Assembly (NCBI RefSeq): GCF_901000735.1
Contig: NC_081545.1
Location: 30,427,968-30,491,967 of the forward strand
Direction of reading: 5' to 3'
Origin: Corylus avellana
Lineage: Eukaryota > Streptophyta > Magnoliopsida > Fagales > Betulaceae
Length of the DNA: 64,000 nt
Shown here: positions 1 to 12,728 of the stretch, in pieces
How the letters are laid out: each line of letters starts with the position of its first letter
Numbering within the stretch: position 1 is the first letter of the stretch
The notes under the pieces: model-generated
What the model was told of the DNA's origin: nothing
Database searches by the model: none
The model's input: the letters and a program-made list of their open reading frames with translations, nothing else
Made by a program: the position numbers and the translations under genes

Positions 1-1840
1 TTCGCTAGTTCATGAATTCAATAAAACTTCAAAGGAGCACTAGAGGGGATGATTTCCGCGTGTGTTGGAAATTATGTGTCAAGGATAGCTGGCTCAGTGG
101 ACTAGTGAATACCAGTCATGTACATGAATAGGGAAGACTTGAGATGATTTCCTTAGTTTTCATCTCCCAAAAGAACAAAAATGAATAGAGCGACTTCAGA
201 TTATTTCCAATCAATGTATGGTTTCCAGTCATGGAGGAGCTGCCCAATCATTGCTTATGGACATAGGTTGAAGGTCTCTGACAGAATTTTGAAACAAGGA
301 ACAGAAAGTAGCTTTCAGTTGGCCATATTTGAACTCACATCAAGTTGTTTGTATGGCAAGAGTTACTGCAGTCAAGAGAGCCCATGAGAAAGTATCATCT
401 GCAGCTAAGCCTTTCAATAGACATCCCATTCAAAAAGAACACATTATCGACATTGTGCAGATCCAGTGGAAGGTTGTAGTATGAGCTTCTTTTATTTCTT
501 TCAGCAATGGAGCTCGAAAGCTAAATCATGATGGTGATGGGGATCAAATATATTACCTTTGATCTAGTTAGTTGTAAGGAGATTCCATAGATGGTTATTA
601 AGTGTCTTGGTTTTCGGACAGTAGCAGGCTCTTTAGTTTGCTTGAAATGGGCAAGGTCCCTTGATCTTAGCAGAATATTCTGCTTTTTAACTTCTTACTT
701 CTGATCCAGCATCTGGAAAGGATTCAGAAGTGGTGGAGGGTGAAAGGCATGGCAGAGTGTTTTAACATATAATGTGCTTACCAGTGGTTTTGTGTGAGCA
801 AAGGCAGATAAAAAAAAGTGCTAATATATGCTTATGCTTGTCTAGGGGTTGCTTCTAGATGACATTATAGGCAGGTATCTACTAGGACATGCCAAGCATG
901 GAAAGTCAGAGGATTTTGATGAATGACAAAGTGCCAAGGTGCTTCTGTTGGATTACAGACGTTATACTTCACTACTTGATGAATTCATTCAGAAGATCAC
1001 ATAAGATGATTGCCACATGTCTTTAAGTAGGATGGCCTAGTTGACGAGTGAATGCAAGTTTGGCAATGGCTAACTGCCTTAATGGGGATGAGTCACATTG
1101 ACAACATTCAACAGTATACAAAGTGGAAGATAATGTACAGAAATTGCAGAGACAACCTCTGAGCCGGTTAATATAGATTTAGCTATGAATGTCCAAGAAA
1201 TAACATTCCTGCTTGAATATCTTGGAAGTTGGATAATCCCCACTCAATTTTTTTAGTAATTGCTTCATAAAGGAGTCCTCCAATCTTTGCATGGATATTG
1301 GATTTAAAATAAAGGGCAACGATTTCGTAATATGAGAATTTCTTTTGAGTAATTGAGGGGATCTCAATCCGAATAATGAATATAGAGCGTAAGTTTGCTT
1401 GAAAACTGAGCTAAATTTAAGTTCAAGTAAGCTGAATTTGAATGCGCACAAATGAGATTGGCTTGTTCAATGTGCAGTCTGGTTACCTCAATCTTCTTGC
1501 CGTTAGCAACCAGCAGCCAACTCAGCAAGTTCATCCTGGTACGGTGGCTATTATATTTCATTCATTTTCATTGCTTTTGCATGAATAAACTTACCATTTT
1601 AATTTTATATGGTCTTAAATTGTTGGGATAATTGATAATTTAACATGGTATTCGTTCGAAATTTTGAATTTGAATCATGACTTCACAATTTTTTATTTAT
1701 TTATTTTTTTTTCATTCTAGTTAAATATTCTACGTTCATGTGTTGGGTTTCTTCACTTGTTGGGAGGGAGTTTAAGTCCACACATGAAAAGAGTGTTAAA
1801 AATTAAATTTACTAATTTTCACTAGAAATTTTGATTCAAT
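1..1840. other. Gene-free left margin
   Basis: No gene can be supported here. Open frames are short and match no family I recognise. The first 1.2 kb is less AT-rich than the following DNA and could be the remnant of a degraded gene or retroelement, but every frame is broken by stops. From about 1600 onward the DNA is AT-rich intergenic sequence. Confidence 0.4.
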
Positions 1841-1911
1841 TATAGTGAGAGAATATGTGTTGCCACAAAACTAAAGAATATAAATAGTCGGTCCATTCTA
1901 TAACTCATATT

Positions 1912-2312
1912 ATTAGTAAGAGAATTGCTACACTTATGTACAAATTTTACAAGAGATATGCTATAATCTAATAAAAACTCCATATTTTGCCCATAAAAGT
2001 CCATGTGGCAAGATGTCACATCATCTTCTTTTAGTTTTGTCTTTTTTCCTTCACAAAAAAAAAAAAAAAAAAAATGTAGCATCTTGCTATATAGATTTTT
2101 ATGGGCAAAATGTGAAGTTTTTATTAGATTGAAGCATTTTTCATTTGAGATATGTTATAATCTAATAAAATCTTCATATTTTGTTGGACGAATTTTTTAT
2201 TTTTATTTTTTATTATTATTCGACGTAGCTCAGCCACATTGGCTCCACGTCAGTCAGTAAACTTCTCTTTGTAAAATTTGTACGTAAGTGTATCAATTCT
2301 CTATTAGTAATA
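1912..2312. mobile_element. Inverted-repeat MITE
   Basis: The two ends are inverted copies of about 45 bp: the left end (attagtaagagaattgctac...) pairs with the right end read in reverse (attactaatagagaattgatac...), and both continue into a matching acttaNgtacaaattttac block. The interior holds a second inverted pair (taataaaaactccatattttg and its complement near 2100-2130) around a poly(A) run. No coding capacity is visible, so this is a non-autonomous DNA element. The superfamily is not clear because no clean target-site duplication was found. Confidence 0.6.
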
Positions 2313-3166
2313 GCCATTCCTATTCTTAGAGGAATGATTATTTTATATACCAAACACGACCTTAAAGTTGAAGCATGATTCTTAAGAAAATATTTATCAA
2401 CTTAGGATTATTTCTATTAAGCAACTCGAGCGTGAAATGGAGGTATTAAACCTTTGAATAATGATACTACCATCTTTTTATCTCTTCATAATTAATTTGG
2501 CTTTTAAATTTACTACTACATTAAAATTTAGTAGTAAGTCGTTAAAAATTTAACGATGATTTTGAAAGTTATGTTAATTTTAAAATAATAAAATGATGGG
2601 ATCCGAAGAGCCTCTAATTGAGGGGGAAAATGAGAATATCATTTTCTCTAATCTCAGCCCTTAGATGAATCTAAGGGTTCAAAATATTTCAATCTCAAAA
2701 CTCAAACACAAACACAATCACACTGGATTCTATACCAAATTTAAATTAAAAAATTAATTATTTTAAAAACAAAATAAGAAAACACGAAGGGGGCAGGGTG
2801 GCCGCATGCCACCTCCAAATCTGCTGGGGGTGGCCTTGCGCAACCTCCAGTCACCCATGGAATGGGCAGCGGCGGTGAGCCACCCCATGGGGTGGTTTTT
2901 TCTCCAATTGTTTTTATTTTTTTAAATAAATGTTTTTAATATTTGATTTAATCAGATATGTTAAGTTTGTTTTTTATTTTTGTGTTCCTAAATGTTTTTA
3001 GATCTTTAAATGTTTTGAATGGCTAAAATTTAAAAAAAAACGAAATTTTCTAATTACTTGGAGGGATTCTAATCGAAAATGATGATACTTAACAATACTG
3101 TAAACCCCTTTGGACCTTTAGTAGATTCTAAAAGACTGAGGTAGACAGATGAGGAGATATGGAACC

Positions 3167-3213
3167 ATCTTTTAGTACTTTTTTTTTTTTTGTAACAATC
3201 TTTTAGTACTTTT
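3167..3213 (-). mobile_element. Ultrashort poly(A)-tailed insertion with 16-bp TSD
   Basis: The 16-bp sequence atcttttagtactttt occurs at 3167-3182 and again at 3198-3213. Between the copies is a 15-bp insert that reads TGTTAC followed by A's on the minus strand. Direct repeats flanking a short A-tailed insert are the signature of target-primed reverse transcription by a LINE machinery. Almost all of the element is missing, so the source family cannot be named. Confidence 0.55.
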
Positions 3214-3899
3214 AACATGCATGAAAGCCGGAGCAAGAGAAAGATGCGACAACGTACGTTGCCAAATTACAGCTGCAACTTGGGGGGTATAGTCCTGTCT
3301 TTTTTCCGATTTTTCTCCCAAGTCGGCAGAAGATTTTGGGTTTGATTTTGGAATTGGGAATTTGAGCGTAACCCAAAAACCAATTTATTATTGCGTAGTG
3401 TTCCTTTCAATGCATTAGATCAAGATGCACGCATAAATTTATTGCAAAAAAAGGAATGCGATTGAGTGGGCAGCTGGCACACAGTAACAGTGACAACATC
3501 TATATCATCGCTATTTGCTCTGACACGTCTAAATCATCAATTATTAAGATTTGCGTCTACTACGTCTTCGTTGAGGTTGACATTTCTCAATGCCCAATAT
3601 TGAAATCCAAGATTTGAAGGTCGGATCGATTAACAGGTGTCCTTACAACTCTGTAGGTAGTAGGAGTAGGACTTTGTCCACTCCGATGTGACTACACAAT
3701 ACACACAAACACATCTCCTATTCCTCTTCTACAACTCATTTGCCTTTCGAGAAATGCTATTTGGATTTCACTATTTTTAAAAAAGTAATTTAAGTGTTTA
3801 ATAAAATTATTTTTAAAATTAGAGTTTTTCCGATTTAATGATTGAATTTAGAATATGGAGGACGAAAGAGGAATATAAAAATAAAAAAAAATAAAAAAA

Positions 3900-3902
<3 letters not shown>

Positions 3903-3932
<30 letters not shown>
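3903..3932. repeat. (TA)n microsatellite
   Basis: Uninterrupted TA dinucleotide tract of about 15 units. Apparent open frames across it are low-complexity artefacts. Confidence 0.95.
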
Positions 3933-3935
<3 letters not shown>

Positions 3936-5559
3936 TTTCTCTTGCCTTTCTCGGCGTAGAAAACGGTTCAAGAGTGATGGATGGGCCGGAGGAGAAAAGA
4001 ACGATGGGGATGGGCTCCATAGAAGAAACGCGTGGACAAGTGGGGGACCAAAGGGGCAGCTAGAGCCCTGCTAGCACCTACAACTTCAAAAGATTGCTGG
4101 CTTCTTGGCTTTTTTTTTTTTTTTTTTTTTGGTTTTTTCAAAAAAGACGGAAGGGTAGGTAGGTTGTATTAAAATGTCATGCTCATCTTTGTTTCAGAAA
4201 GTGAGATTCTAGGGACGTGCGTGTCTGCGTTGAGAGCTTAATTGATTGCGTTTTGGTTTGGTTATCGACTCTCGAGGATTTGGCTGAAAGTGAGATTTCG
4301 ATCCATATTACACACTCCACTTTTCTCTTTTGCCAGCTGTTCTCCCTCTTCTCAAAGGAAAACCCTTTTCATTTTCATTTTCATTTATGCTCCAAATTTA
4401 TTTATTTATTATCTTTTTCTTTTTTTGAGTCTTTCAATGCAGCCACGTGGCTAATCTGGTAAACGTACTTGTTCATTTTCCCCTCTGTGCGTCAAAAGAG
4501 CCTGAACGATATGATGTTTAACCACTCTTTTCTTTTTAAATATTTGGACCCACTATTTATTATATTATTTATTTTCTTAACGCATTTAACACTCGTGCAT
4601 TTACCTTACCCAGCAATTATTTAATTTAACATTTTTTTTTAATACTAGATAATTTGCAAAGTAAAACAGTAGGGAGTTTGACGGTGACATCGTTGCTTGC
4701 CGCCATTCTTCCATCTTCAATTTCATGATGACTGATGAGATGGGATGGAGATAAAAAAATTTAAAAATTAATGGCACGTGCTTGGGTAAAAAAGAGGGTA
4801 AAACTGGTACAAGATTTTTGAGTGGAAGCAGGTTGTGGATGGGTCGGCAAAAGAGTCCGAAGTAGCTGTCTTCAAGTGGAGCCCACCATTTCCTCGTAAA
4901 ACCCTAGAAACAAAAAGCTCCATTGCCACGCAACACAAGGGCTGCCGGTTCTTTCTCATGTTGTCCATATAACATACTTTCCATGTGGGTCCGGCGATCA
5001 AATTTGATATTTTTAGGAGGTTCTCCTAGTGGGGGTCCCATCTACTCCTATTTTTAGCACCTATCTCTTTTTAGAGCATCTGCTTTTTTAGGTTTAATAC
5101 TTATGATTATATACATTGCTCTCATCAAATCAAATCAAATTTTGAGGCAAAATGAAGCCAAGTATAAGACAAGGCGTCTGCTACTTTGACAACAATCTGA
5201 AGCAACTAATAACAAGATACTCTGAAAAGAAAGCCTCTTTCAAAAATAGTAATAACTTTTTATGAGTAGTACTCCACAAACTAAAGCACAAATGCATTGC
5301 ACAACTTATCTAAACATACTTCACATCCCCTCATATATACATTACTCTCGATTTTATAATACAACACTTGGACTGGCCCTAACCGTTGATAGCCACCATA
5401 TCACATGGCCTTTTGATGATTTCTTTTCTTTTCTTTTTTTTCTCTTTCTAGTAAGGTTGATTTGATATATAGACCGTTCGATAAAATCATCACACAAGAT
5501 GACCCCACCCTGATATTTTATTTTGTACAGTGCTACACATTAATACACTCTGCCCCCCA

Positions 5560-6879
5560 CTACACTGATCTGCTACAATCAGCCTTACCAAACCCAACTC
5601 TACGATTGGCCAGATCAAACTCCACCCAATGATTTTGCTGATGAAAATTTCCGATTATACTGCTCGCAGCCCCTAGCCTATCTGACCGTCCGACGCCGAT
5701 GCATCGGACCCCACCTCCCACCTCAGCTAAAATCCGATTTTTTTCCACCACAATCTCCACCCCCTTCCCAAATTCAAAAACCATGTCCCCTACCAGCCGT
5801 CCGATCTCCATCGCATTGCCATCAAAACACATATCGGACACTCCTCCGTAAACGTAACCCTTTTTTAGCTTCGGGCCCACCAGTCTCACTATCTCCTCCC
5901 TCACCTTATTATACGCCTCCTCCACCAGATACGTGAATTCGGACCCTGAGTCGATCATGGTCTGACCCGCACCGCTAGCGTCCGGTCGGAAAACGGACGG
6001 CGGGATGTTCAGCCGTTTCCCGCCAATTCTTATCCCTTGCATCGCAACGGTGTACGCCAGAGGGTCAAAGTTTGGCATCCGCTGGCTCTGAGGAAAAGTC
6101 AAGAGGTCCACGTACCTGAACCCGCCCGAATTCGGGTTGTTGCCGAGATAGAAGGACCCGGTTGGCAAGGCCCCGCGTCGAGTCAGGCGGGTGGGCACGC
6201 AGTACGAGAATTTCAAGATTTTGGCCTGGGAAGCAAACGACAAGCGTCCAGTATTCATTCCCAAAATACCCTTGGACTCACTAGAATCCTGAGAGCAGCC
6301 GAGTGCCAAAGGCGGGGTAACAAGGGAACGGGAAAAAGATAATTTTTCTCGGACGAGATTGCCCTCGGCCAAGGTCCCGTCTGCATAGAAGTAGGAGTAG
6401 TGGCAGAGGCGGTTTTGGTCGCAGGAAGTTGGGAGGGTAAAATCGGGAACTCGGGGCTTGCAAATAGGGTGGTTACAAGGGAGAACAGAGAAAGAAGAGG
6501 AAAGAGAGGGGTCAAACGACGCCGTAGGAGGGGGCTTCCTTGGGGCCTTGTTGTGGCACTGAATCCACGAGAGTTGGCTGCCAGTGTCCAACACCATCTC
6601 TTGGGTCTGCGGTGGTGTCCCTATGGGGAGCCGAACGATCAGAGCCACCGAATACGTGAACGTCGTTTTGTAGTTGTACTGTGGGGTCCTGAGCCTTGGG
6701 TTTCGCCTGGCCTGGGAAACGAGGGAAGGGTTGAGAGCTGTGGAGGAGGTGTTTGGACGGAGAGAAACTGAAATGAGAGGGAAAGACAGAGAAAGTGTGT
6801 CGTTTTGTTGTCGTTGGGTTGAGAGGGAAAAGAAGGTGAAGAAGAGGGAAAAAAGCATGGTCTTATTGCAGAGAGCCAT
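5560..6879 (-). CDS. Aspartic protease, PCS1/nepenthesin-like (family A1)
   Basis: Single-exon gene for a 439-aa protein. The N-terminus (residues 1-22) is hydrophobic and looks like a signal peptide, so the enzyme is probably secreted or vacuolar. The first catalytic motif is D98-T-G-S and the second is D310-S-G-S, the usual pair of a pepsin-fold protease. The C-terminal IIGNFHQQNHWVEFDL block is typical of plant nepenthesin-type A1 proteases, as are the many cysteines (108, 135, 140, 153, 159, 195, 227, 351, 393, 435). Length and lack of introns fit the Arabidopsis PCS1 group, whose founding member acts in gametophyte and embryo cell survival. Placement in that subgroup is inference from overall resemblance. 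The start is the first ATG in frame, with a TATA box about 65 bp upstream and no earlier ATG in frame. No frame damage is seen. Confidence 0.93.
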   Translation of the reverse strand: MALCNKTMLFSLFFTFFSLSTQRQQNDTLSLSFPLISVSLRPNTSSTALNPSLVSQARRNPRLRTPQYNYKTTFTYSVALIVRLPIGTPPQTQEMVLDTGSQLSWIQCHNKAPRKPPPTASFDPSLSSSFSVLPCNHPICKPRVPDFTLPTSCDQNRLCHYSYFYADGTLAEGNLVREKLSFSRSLVTPPLALGCSQDSSESKGILGMNTGRLSFASQAKILKFSYCVPTRLTRRGALPTGSFYLGNNPNSGGFRYVDLLTFPQSQRMPNFDPLAYTVAMQGIRIGGKRLNIPPSVFRPDASGAGQTMIDSGSEFTYLVEEAYNKVREEIVRLVGPKLKKGYVYGGVSDMCFDGNAMEIGRLVGDMVFEFGKGVEIVVEKNRILAEVGGGVRCIGVGRSDRLGAASSIIGNFHQQNHWVEFDLANRRVGFGKADCSRSV

Positions 6880-6942
6880 GACAGATAGAGGAAGAGAGGT
6901 GTGGAATTGGGTGATGGTGGGTTGGCGAAGTGGGGTTGTGCG

Positions 6943-6950
6943 TATTTATA
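6943..6950 (-). promoter_or_regulatory. TATA box of the aspartic protease gene
   Basis: TATAAATA on the minus strand, about 64 bp upstream of the start codon. This is the right place for a TATA box with a short 5' UTR. Confidence 0.6.
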
Positions 6951-7518
6951 CACCATTAGCATGGGGCGGAAAGGAACAAATAAACGCCAAAAAAGAAGAG
7001 GAAATTACAAAAAAGCATACGCGTTTTCTTAATTAAGCCGTTAGATCTTATGATGATACTTGTATTTAATGTGGTGAGTATGATTTACTCACTTGCATGC
7101 ATGTTTCACAATAAGAGGGACTTTCTGCAGCTTAACCTATAAATATAGTAATCTTTTTTTCTTTTTCTTTTTGGTATTTTGCTTTAATCACCGTTGATCA
7201 AACTAAATTTGTATATCTCATTAGTTTTTTTTTTTTTTTGGTCTATTTTAATTCATTTTACACGCATGTATATAACATATACTTTATTCCCACAAATTCA
7301 AATGACAAATCTAATAATAGTAATATAGTATATTAAACTTATTTTTCTTCGTCCTACCCTATAACTTAATTTGAAGAAAATTAATTGGTCACCTCAAGCT
7401 TGCTCAGAAGCCAAGGTTTTATTTAGGAGAAACCGTATTTACCCATTCAATCTATCACTTAATTTGTAATGTCTCTCTCAGTTTTTTAATTTGATTAATG
7501 CACTATATTGATTTACCA

Positions 7519-7712
7519 TGAGGTTGCAATGTCTTCTTTTCGCAACCCAAAATAACAAAAATACTTTCTATAAGATAAAAAATGAAAAAAAGACAACTAA
7601 AAAAAAAAAGCATTACTTCGGTCTATTCTAAGCTTTTTACTTTTTATTTTATTTTTTATGCATAGTATTTTTGTTATTTTGGAATTGAAGAAGAGACATT
7701 GCAACTCCAATT
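7519..7712. repeat. Palindromic repeat (MITE-like)
   Basis: A block reading gttgcaatgtcttctttt...aaaataacaaaaatac on the left is repeated in inverted orientation on the right (gtatttttgttattttgg...agacattgcaac), with arms of about 45 bp and an AT-rich loop. A related gacattgcaa-containing copy occurs near 61230-61300, so this belongs to a dispersed family. Confidence 0.5.
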
Positions 7713-8262
7713 ATCAATTTTTAGTATATCTATTTATCAATACATATAGTGGTAGAATCAATTGAAACCTTCAAGGTGAGGCAAAAAAAAAAGAGAGAGA
7801 CAATTTGAAACCTTTATCTTTCAAGGGTAAAACCACTAGTAAATTAGCCAAATGGGTCCATAATTTGGTTAAATAAATCCATAGAAGGACGTGTAGCATA
7901 AGGGCTTTTTTTTATTATTCATCTCTCAAGCACAGCTGGTCTACAATCTAAGCGTTGAATGCCCCTTTATCTTTTTGAGCCATTTTATTAATTTTCCTCC
8001 ACTAAATATTATTAATTATAACTAATATTTCTTAAAGAATATATTGTTTTTTTGTGGCTAACGATCCTTTCATATTATCTTTTGCAAGGAAAATTAATTT
8101 TGTGGGACCAATTGACTTGGTGGGTACCCATAAGTTACTTATTATCATCAAGACTCAAGAGACCTATTAAAAGGACAATATCAAAGTGATAAACCCCAAA
8201 AAAAAAAAAGATAAGATGGAGAGTATACAAAGTAAAGTTTGGGTTAAAGGACCATTCCCCAC

Positions 8263-8286
8263 TATATATATATATATATATATATA
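8263..8286. repeat. (TA)n microsatellite
   Basis: TA dinucleotide run of 12 units in intergenic DNA. Confidence 0.9.
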
Positions 8287-9181
8287 ATGAGCTCTCCATC
8301 AAAAATTTAAAAAATAATAATATTTTTTAATAGACTGTCATCCAATTAAGTTGACATAGTAAAAATTAATTCTTAATTTTTTAACAAATATTAATCAAAT
8401 TAATTAGTTTTTACTAACACATCATCGATTTGTATAACAATTGTGCAACATATTATTATGAGATACGCTTTTTTTTTTCATTCTACCCACCATCACCCCG
8501 CCATCTCTTCTCTCTTTGCTTTTTTTTTTTTTTTTTTCTTTGAAAAAATCAAGATGACAAGGTGAAGGGATGGTGGAGAAATGGTGAGTAGAATGCATTG
8601 TAGCATTCCTCTATTATTAGTAAATAGCATCTTAAAATAATGAATGGCTAGGACCAGAATATTAAACGGGTGCGACGTCCTAAATGGGACAATGGGTCCT
8701 TTAGTTGGTCAACCACCCACCATGTACATGGATTAAGTGCTTTTGCGGGTGTCAGTGTTAGTGGAACCCCCTTGTGGGCTGTCATCACCACATGAAAGAA
8801 GTCTTGGACAAACTTCCCCGAAACCCCTTCTTTTAAATTTCCACTGGTAATTTCCTATTTATCATTCACTACGATATATCACAAATTATAGAAGAAATTA
8901 TACTTATTTCTCTCAAATTTAATTTAATTTTTTTTTTTTTAAAAAAAAGACGAATAATAAGGATGTAATTGTGTTCTCACATAATTAATAGGAGTATAAT
9001 GAATATTTTACCATTTTTCCGTCGGATTTAAGGGAACATTCTAATGTAGGAACTAAGTAACCCCGCTCCCCTATTTTACTGAGAAAAAAAATAAAGAAAA
9101 AGGAGAGGCTAAATAAAAGGAAAATGTAGTTCAAGTGAGTATATTACAATTTGCGTGTTAGTTTGAGGAGATATATATATA

Positions 9182-9362
9182 GGAAGTGTTTGGCAAACTC
9201 TTTTGCCTTTTTTACTGTAGCTTAGGTGGAATGATATGGTACCAAGTTTTGAATTTTTTGTATTGAAAAGTAAAAAAATTTTATTTTATAGTAATTTTTT
9301 TTATTTAAATAGTAATTAAAAGTGAAAAATGTATGAATTTGAAAAGGTTTGCCGAACACTCC
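9182..9362. mobile_element. Small MITE with ggaagtgtttggcaaac ends
   Basis: The left end ggaagtgtttggcaaac pairs with the right end gtttgccgaacactcc (reverse: ggagtgttcggcaaac), about 16 bp with two mismatches. The interior is AT-rich and non-coding. The GTTTGGCAAAC-type terminus is typical of Tourist-like (PIF/Harbinger) MITEs in plants, but I could not confirm a TTA/TAA target duplication. Confidence 0.5.
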
Positions 9363-12300
9363 ACTCCCTAGGAGGAGGCTTTACTCTGTTTCAAAACCTC
9401 GTTCTGACATAAAGACAAGAGCACATTTTGTCATTTTGGGCAACTTGCTGTTTCAATATATTTTTGTTGTTGCGTGAATAGCTTTGTTCTTTCAAATTGC
9501 GAAAGCAAAATTGTTTGGTCGTCAACTGGAATGATACTGGGAAGCACCCTTTTCATCAAAGCTGGAGTCCGATCAGAGGCCATTGGTTCTGCAAGTGGTC
9601 GAGTTGGTAGTCAACACCAGCTGGTTTGCACAAACACCACTGCTCAAAGTTCCCACTGCTTCATTGGTTCTACTTCTATCGTTGTCAGTCGAAACGTATT
9701 TCTCTTCGCATTCCACAAAACGTCTTCTTTGTAATAAATACTACGGTATTTTCAACAGAAGCTTCATATATTTATTGTTTGTTAATTTCTTGGTAGTTTA
9801 AATTTCTGAAACTAATAGTTATTGACATTAATTAGAACCTTATTTTGACTGATATTTCTCTCTCTCTCTCTCTCTCTCTGTTTTGGTTTCAATTTGGAAG
9901 GCAGTGCAGTGCAGTTGGCTCACCTTTATTGGACAGGTTTGCCCGTGAGGGAGAGGGTGTTTATTACTTCCTTTGGATTTAGCTTAGAGCTAAAGCATCT
10001 CCACGTGATGCTCTAAAATACTGATGATAATTATGTTTAATTATTATAATTATATTTACTACTTTCATGTGTTTTAGTTTTAATCATTTCTCTCTCCCTC
10101 TCCCTTAACAAACAATAAAACAATATTTTTTTAAAAAAAGTAGATAGTTGAATAAATAATCTGTTAGAATTTATATTGAAAAATAAGTAGATAAAATAAA
10201 AAAATATTATATATTTTTTAGTAGCTAAGTACGTGCCGTAAAATAGAAAATTATAGCATATATGTTTCATGTAGTTTTTTTAACGGTTTAGATTTAATTA
10301 TATCTTTTAATTTTTTTACTAGGAAGAGAAAGAGAGTGGAGTTAAATCTAGACCGTTAAAACAATTACAACACATGTATATATATTATGAGTTTTTTTTT
10401 ACGGCTAGCATCTAAGCCAACTCCCGTGAGTTATAATCCAAAACATAAAATACTTACACAACACTAAAACTCTACGATATGTCAAAACACTTTTTGGCAA
10501 AACATAATATATGGTGTGTGGTTGTTCCATGTGAAACAACGAACTGATGGAATGTGAGTGAAGTGGCAAACATGAATTAGCAGTAGAGACATTGTGGAAG
10601 AGACAAAAAATGAAAAGATATAAAACGACTGTGAATTGTTCACGGATTATGATCATAGTAAGAAAGTGATGTATCACGGGCTATATATGTAACCTCTAAT
10701 GTACACGTATGTATGTTAATGAATGAAAAGCAAGCATGCACATCTACCATTTCACCCACCTCCTATGAAGATATCCAAAATGTTTGAGAGGATCTTCTTT
10801 TTTGAGTTTGCATGCCTTTTTACTAGTAACCGCTCATTTGAAAGACACAAAGGGCCCCCATCACCATGAAGAAACCAACAACCCCTCTTCACGAGGCATG
10901 ACACGCGCATGTGCAAAGATACACATGCATGATAATTGACAGACATCCATATGTACCACGCCATTCTTGGACTCAATGAGTAGCTCGATCTCTCTCTAGC
11001 TCTAGCTTGTAGTAATTTAATTTGGTGGTTGTTATTCTTTAAGTAGAAGTTAATTAATTATGTAATCAATTAATGTACGTTCACATAAGTGATCGATAAT
11101 ATTGGGGTATTATTAATTTTACCAACATTCTGTTACAAAATCACGTGATTATTTATTGCAAGATCTATTAATTGTGTAATCAATAGGGTTGCTCCACGTA
11201 CGTACTCATATTCCACGTATGAGAGGCTGGCTATTTAACAACGACCCAACAATTATATCTGTTGCTAACTCTTTCATGATCAGTAATATATTGTCATGAC
11301 AATTATTGTCACAAATATCTGCTATCTTCCAATAATATTGTACTCTAAGCAAGCATAGGATTAAGTAGTAATCAGCTGGGATCAAACCACGTCTAATGAA
11401 GCGGAAGTCATTAATTTGAATTTCCCTCTCCCTCTTAGGTAGACATGTCAAAAAAAAAAAAAAAAAAATGTAGTAATAGAAGTAATTGTGATCAAAATTA
11501 TTGTCACGTATATATATCTGCCATCTTGCAATAATATTTTTCAACACAATAAAAAAACATATGCATGGTATTTTCAGGGCAAAGAAAGCTGACAAATGAA
11601 ACTGAACATTACAAAATAAGATTTAAATTAGACGTGTCTTTGTCGTTGTCGCGCTTGTGACGAAACGCTGGCTTTATTTTATCAAAGACACTGAACTTGC
11701 CCAAGACGACAGGCCATTGGTGTAACATCTCTTGAATATCTACGTCTAAAGAATTAAACATGATTGTACGTGTTTCATGGATATATGCGACGACAGTGTA
11801 TTATTAGAGCAAAGTGCTCCCATTAAATTATTAATGAATTTTCAGAATATTTAGGTGCTTCATTAATTAACTAATACAATAGCACCAAATCGATGTCTTA
11901 GATTGATTTAATATTCTCGATCAGATGATGTGAGCATATATAATTTATTTCCTAATTGAGCATAATTTATTTGAATATAAAATATGTGTACAAAAAAGAT
12001 TCTAACGAGTAATAAAAATAAATATGGGGGCCTTCATCGATCGGTGCCTCTTTCAAATAGCTAAAATATAAGACCATTTAGCATTATATTAATGTTGCGT
12101 TGTCAAACCGTTGTTACGCTCCATCATGGAAACCACTGGCCTAGCTTCTCCATTAATCAACTACAAGTATAGTATTTCTAAATCTGAGTTATGATTGATG
12201 TTTTGATAGGATTGAGTTAGGCTATGGTTCATTCAAGCTTTAAAAGAGTGCCTATGATTTCTACTATCTAACATTAATTTTGGTGGGTTGAATTTCAAAC

Positions 12301-12395
12301 CTAATTTTTTTTTTTTTTTTTTTTTTTGGACAATGAGGAGAATTTGCATAGGTATAGCTAACCACATTGCCAACACATAAAGATAAAATACTTAA
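9363..12395. other. Intergenic DNA, no gene supported
   Basis: AT-rich spacer. An 86-codon plus-strand frame at 9474-9734 sits in a less AT-rich patch but has no recognisable domain. A (TC)n run lies near 9859-9880. Several minus-strand frames of 70-130 codons are low complexity. I looked by eye for common conserved plant microRNAs and tRNA boxes and found none. Confidence 0.35.
10250..10391. repeat. Short inverted-repeat element
   Basis: The block tttaacggtttagatttaa near 10277 is repeated inverted near 10340 (ttaaatctagaccgttaaaa), and the outer sequences (catgtag / acacatg with flanking AT) also pair. The result is a hairpin of about 140 bp, typical of a small MITE. No coding capacity. 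Confidence 0.45.
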
Positions 12396-12398
12396 ACT

Positions 12399-12725
12399 TA
12401 AGACTGTCAATTTTGACACGACCTAACAACCCGACACGAATACGATACGAAATTACTAGGTTTGAGTCATAAACGGGTATATTCCGTTTACTTTGATAAA
12501 TGAGTCAATTTGTCCGTTTATGACTCGACTCATCACTTTCATTTTCAAAAAAAAAAAAAAACTAAATGGGTTAAGTGGGTTGTGTCGGGTGACCTGCGAA
12601 CTTATCGTATCGTCTCCAGGTTTGATGGAGCCGATCCATTAGCTAAATAGGTCGTGTTTGAGTTTATCCTAAACGAGTTGCGAGTCATTATGGGATGACA
12701 TGCCGACCCATTTTACCACCTCTAC
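12399..12725. mobile_element. Probable degraded MITE rich in GACACG/GGGTCG motifs
   Basis: The left edge (taagactgtcaattttgaca) and the inverted right edge (taagtagaggtggtaaaatg) are similar. The interior repeats cgacccgacacg-like and gggttgtgtcggg-like words in both orientations, as non-autonomous hAT elements do in their subterminal regions. The boundaries are approximate and no clean target duplication was found. Confidence 0.4.
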
Positions 12726-12728
12726 TTA

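Larger units (their letters stand above)
2313..5559. other. Intergenic DNA downstream of the aspartic protease
   Basis: AT-rich spacer with poly(A)/poly(T) runs and one (TA)n tract. I see no gene. Short open frames lie in low-complexity or unrelated sequence. The last few hundred bases before 5560 would include the 3' UTR of the minus-strand protease gene. Confidence 0.4.
6960..9181. other. Intergenic DNA upstream of the aspartic protease
   Basis: AT-rich spacer without a supportable gene. It contains poly(T) runs, the palindromic repeat listed at 7519-7712 and a (TA)n tract at 8263-8286. The part nearest 6950 is the promoter region of the minus-strand protease. Confidence 0.4.

Noticed and set aside
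1..480. Coding exon around 360-480 (peptide with KPFNRHPIQKEHIIDIVQIQ)
   Set aside because: The frame is short and followed by stops, and I could not tie it to a family. A degraded gene is possible but not supportable without a search.
3842..4063. Open frames across TA microsatellites (also at 45055-45333)
   Set aside because: The YIYIYI peptides come from the dinucleotide repeat itself.
6037..6771. Open frames of 60-123 codons on either strand inside the aspartic protease gene
   Set aside because: They are out-of-frame shadows of the GC-rich coding sequence and show no domain. The 439-aa frame has both catalytic motifs.
9474..9734. Small plus-strand gene of 86 codons
   Set aside because: No recognisable domain, no splice or promoter support, and codon use is not distinctive. 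It may be a fragment of an unknown repeat.
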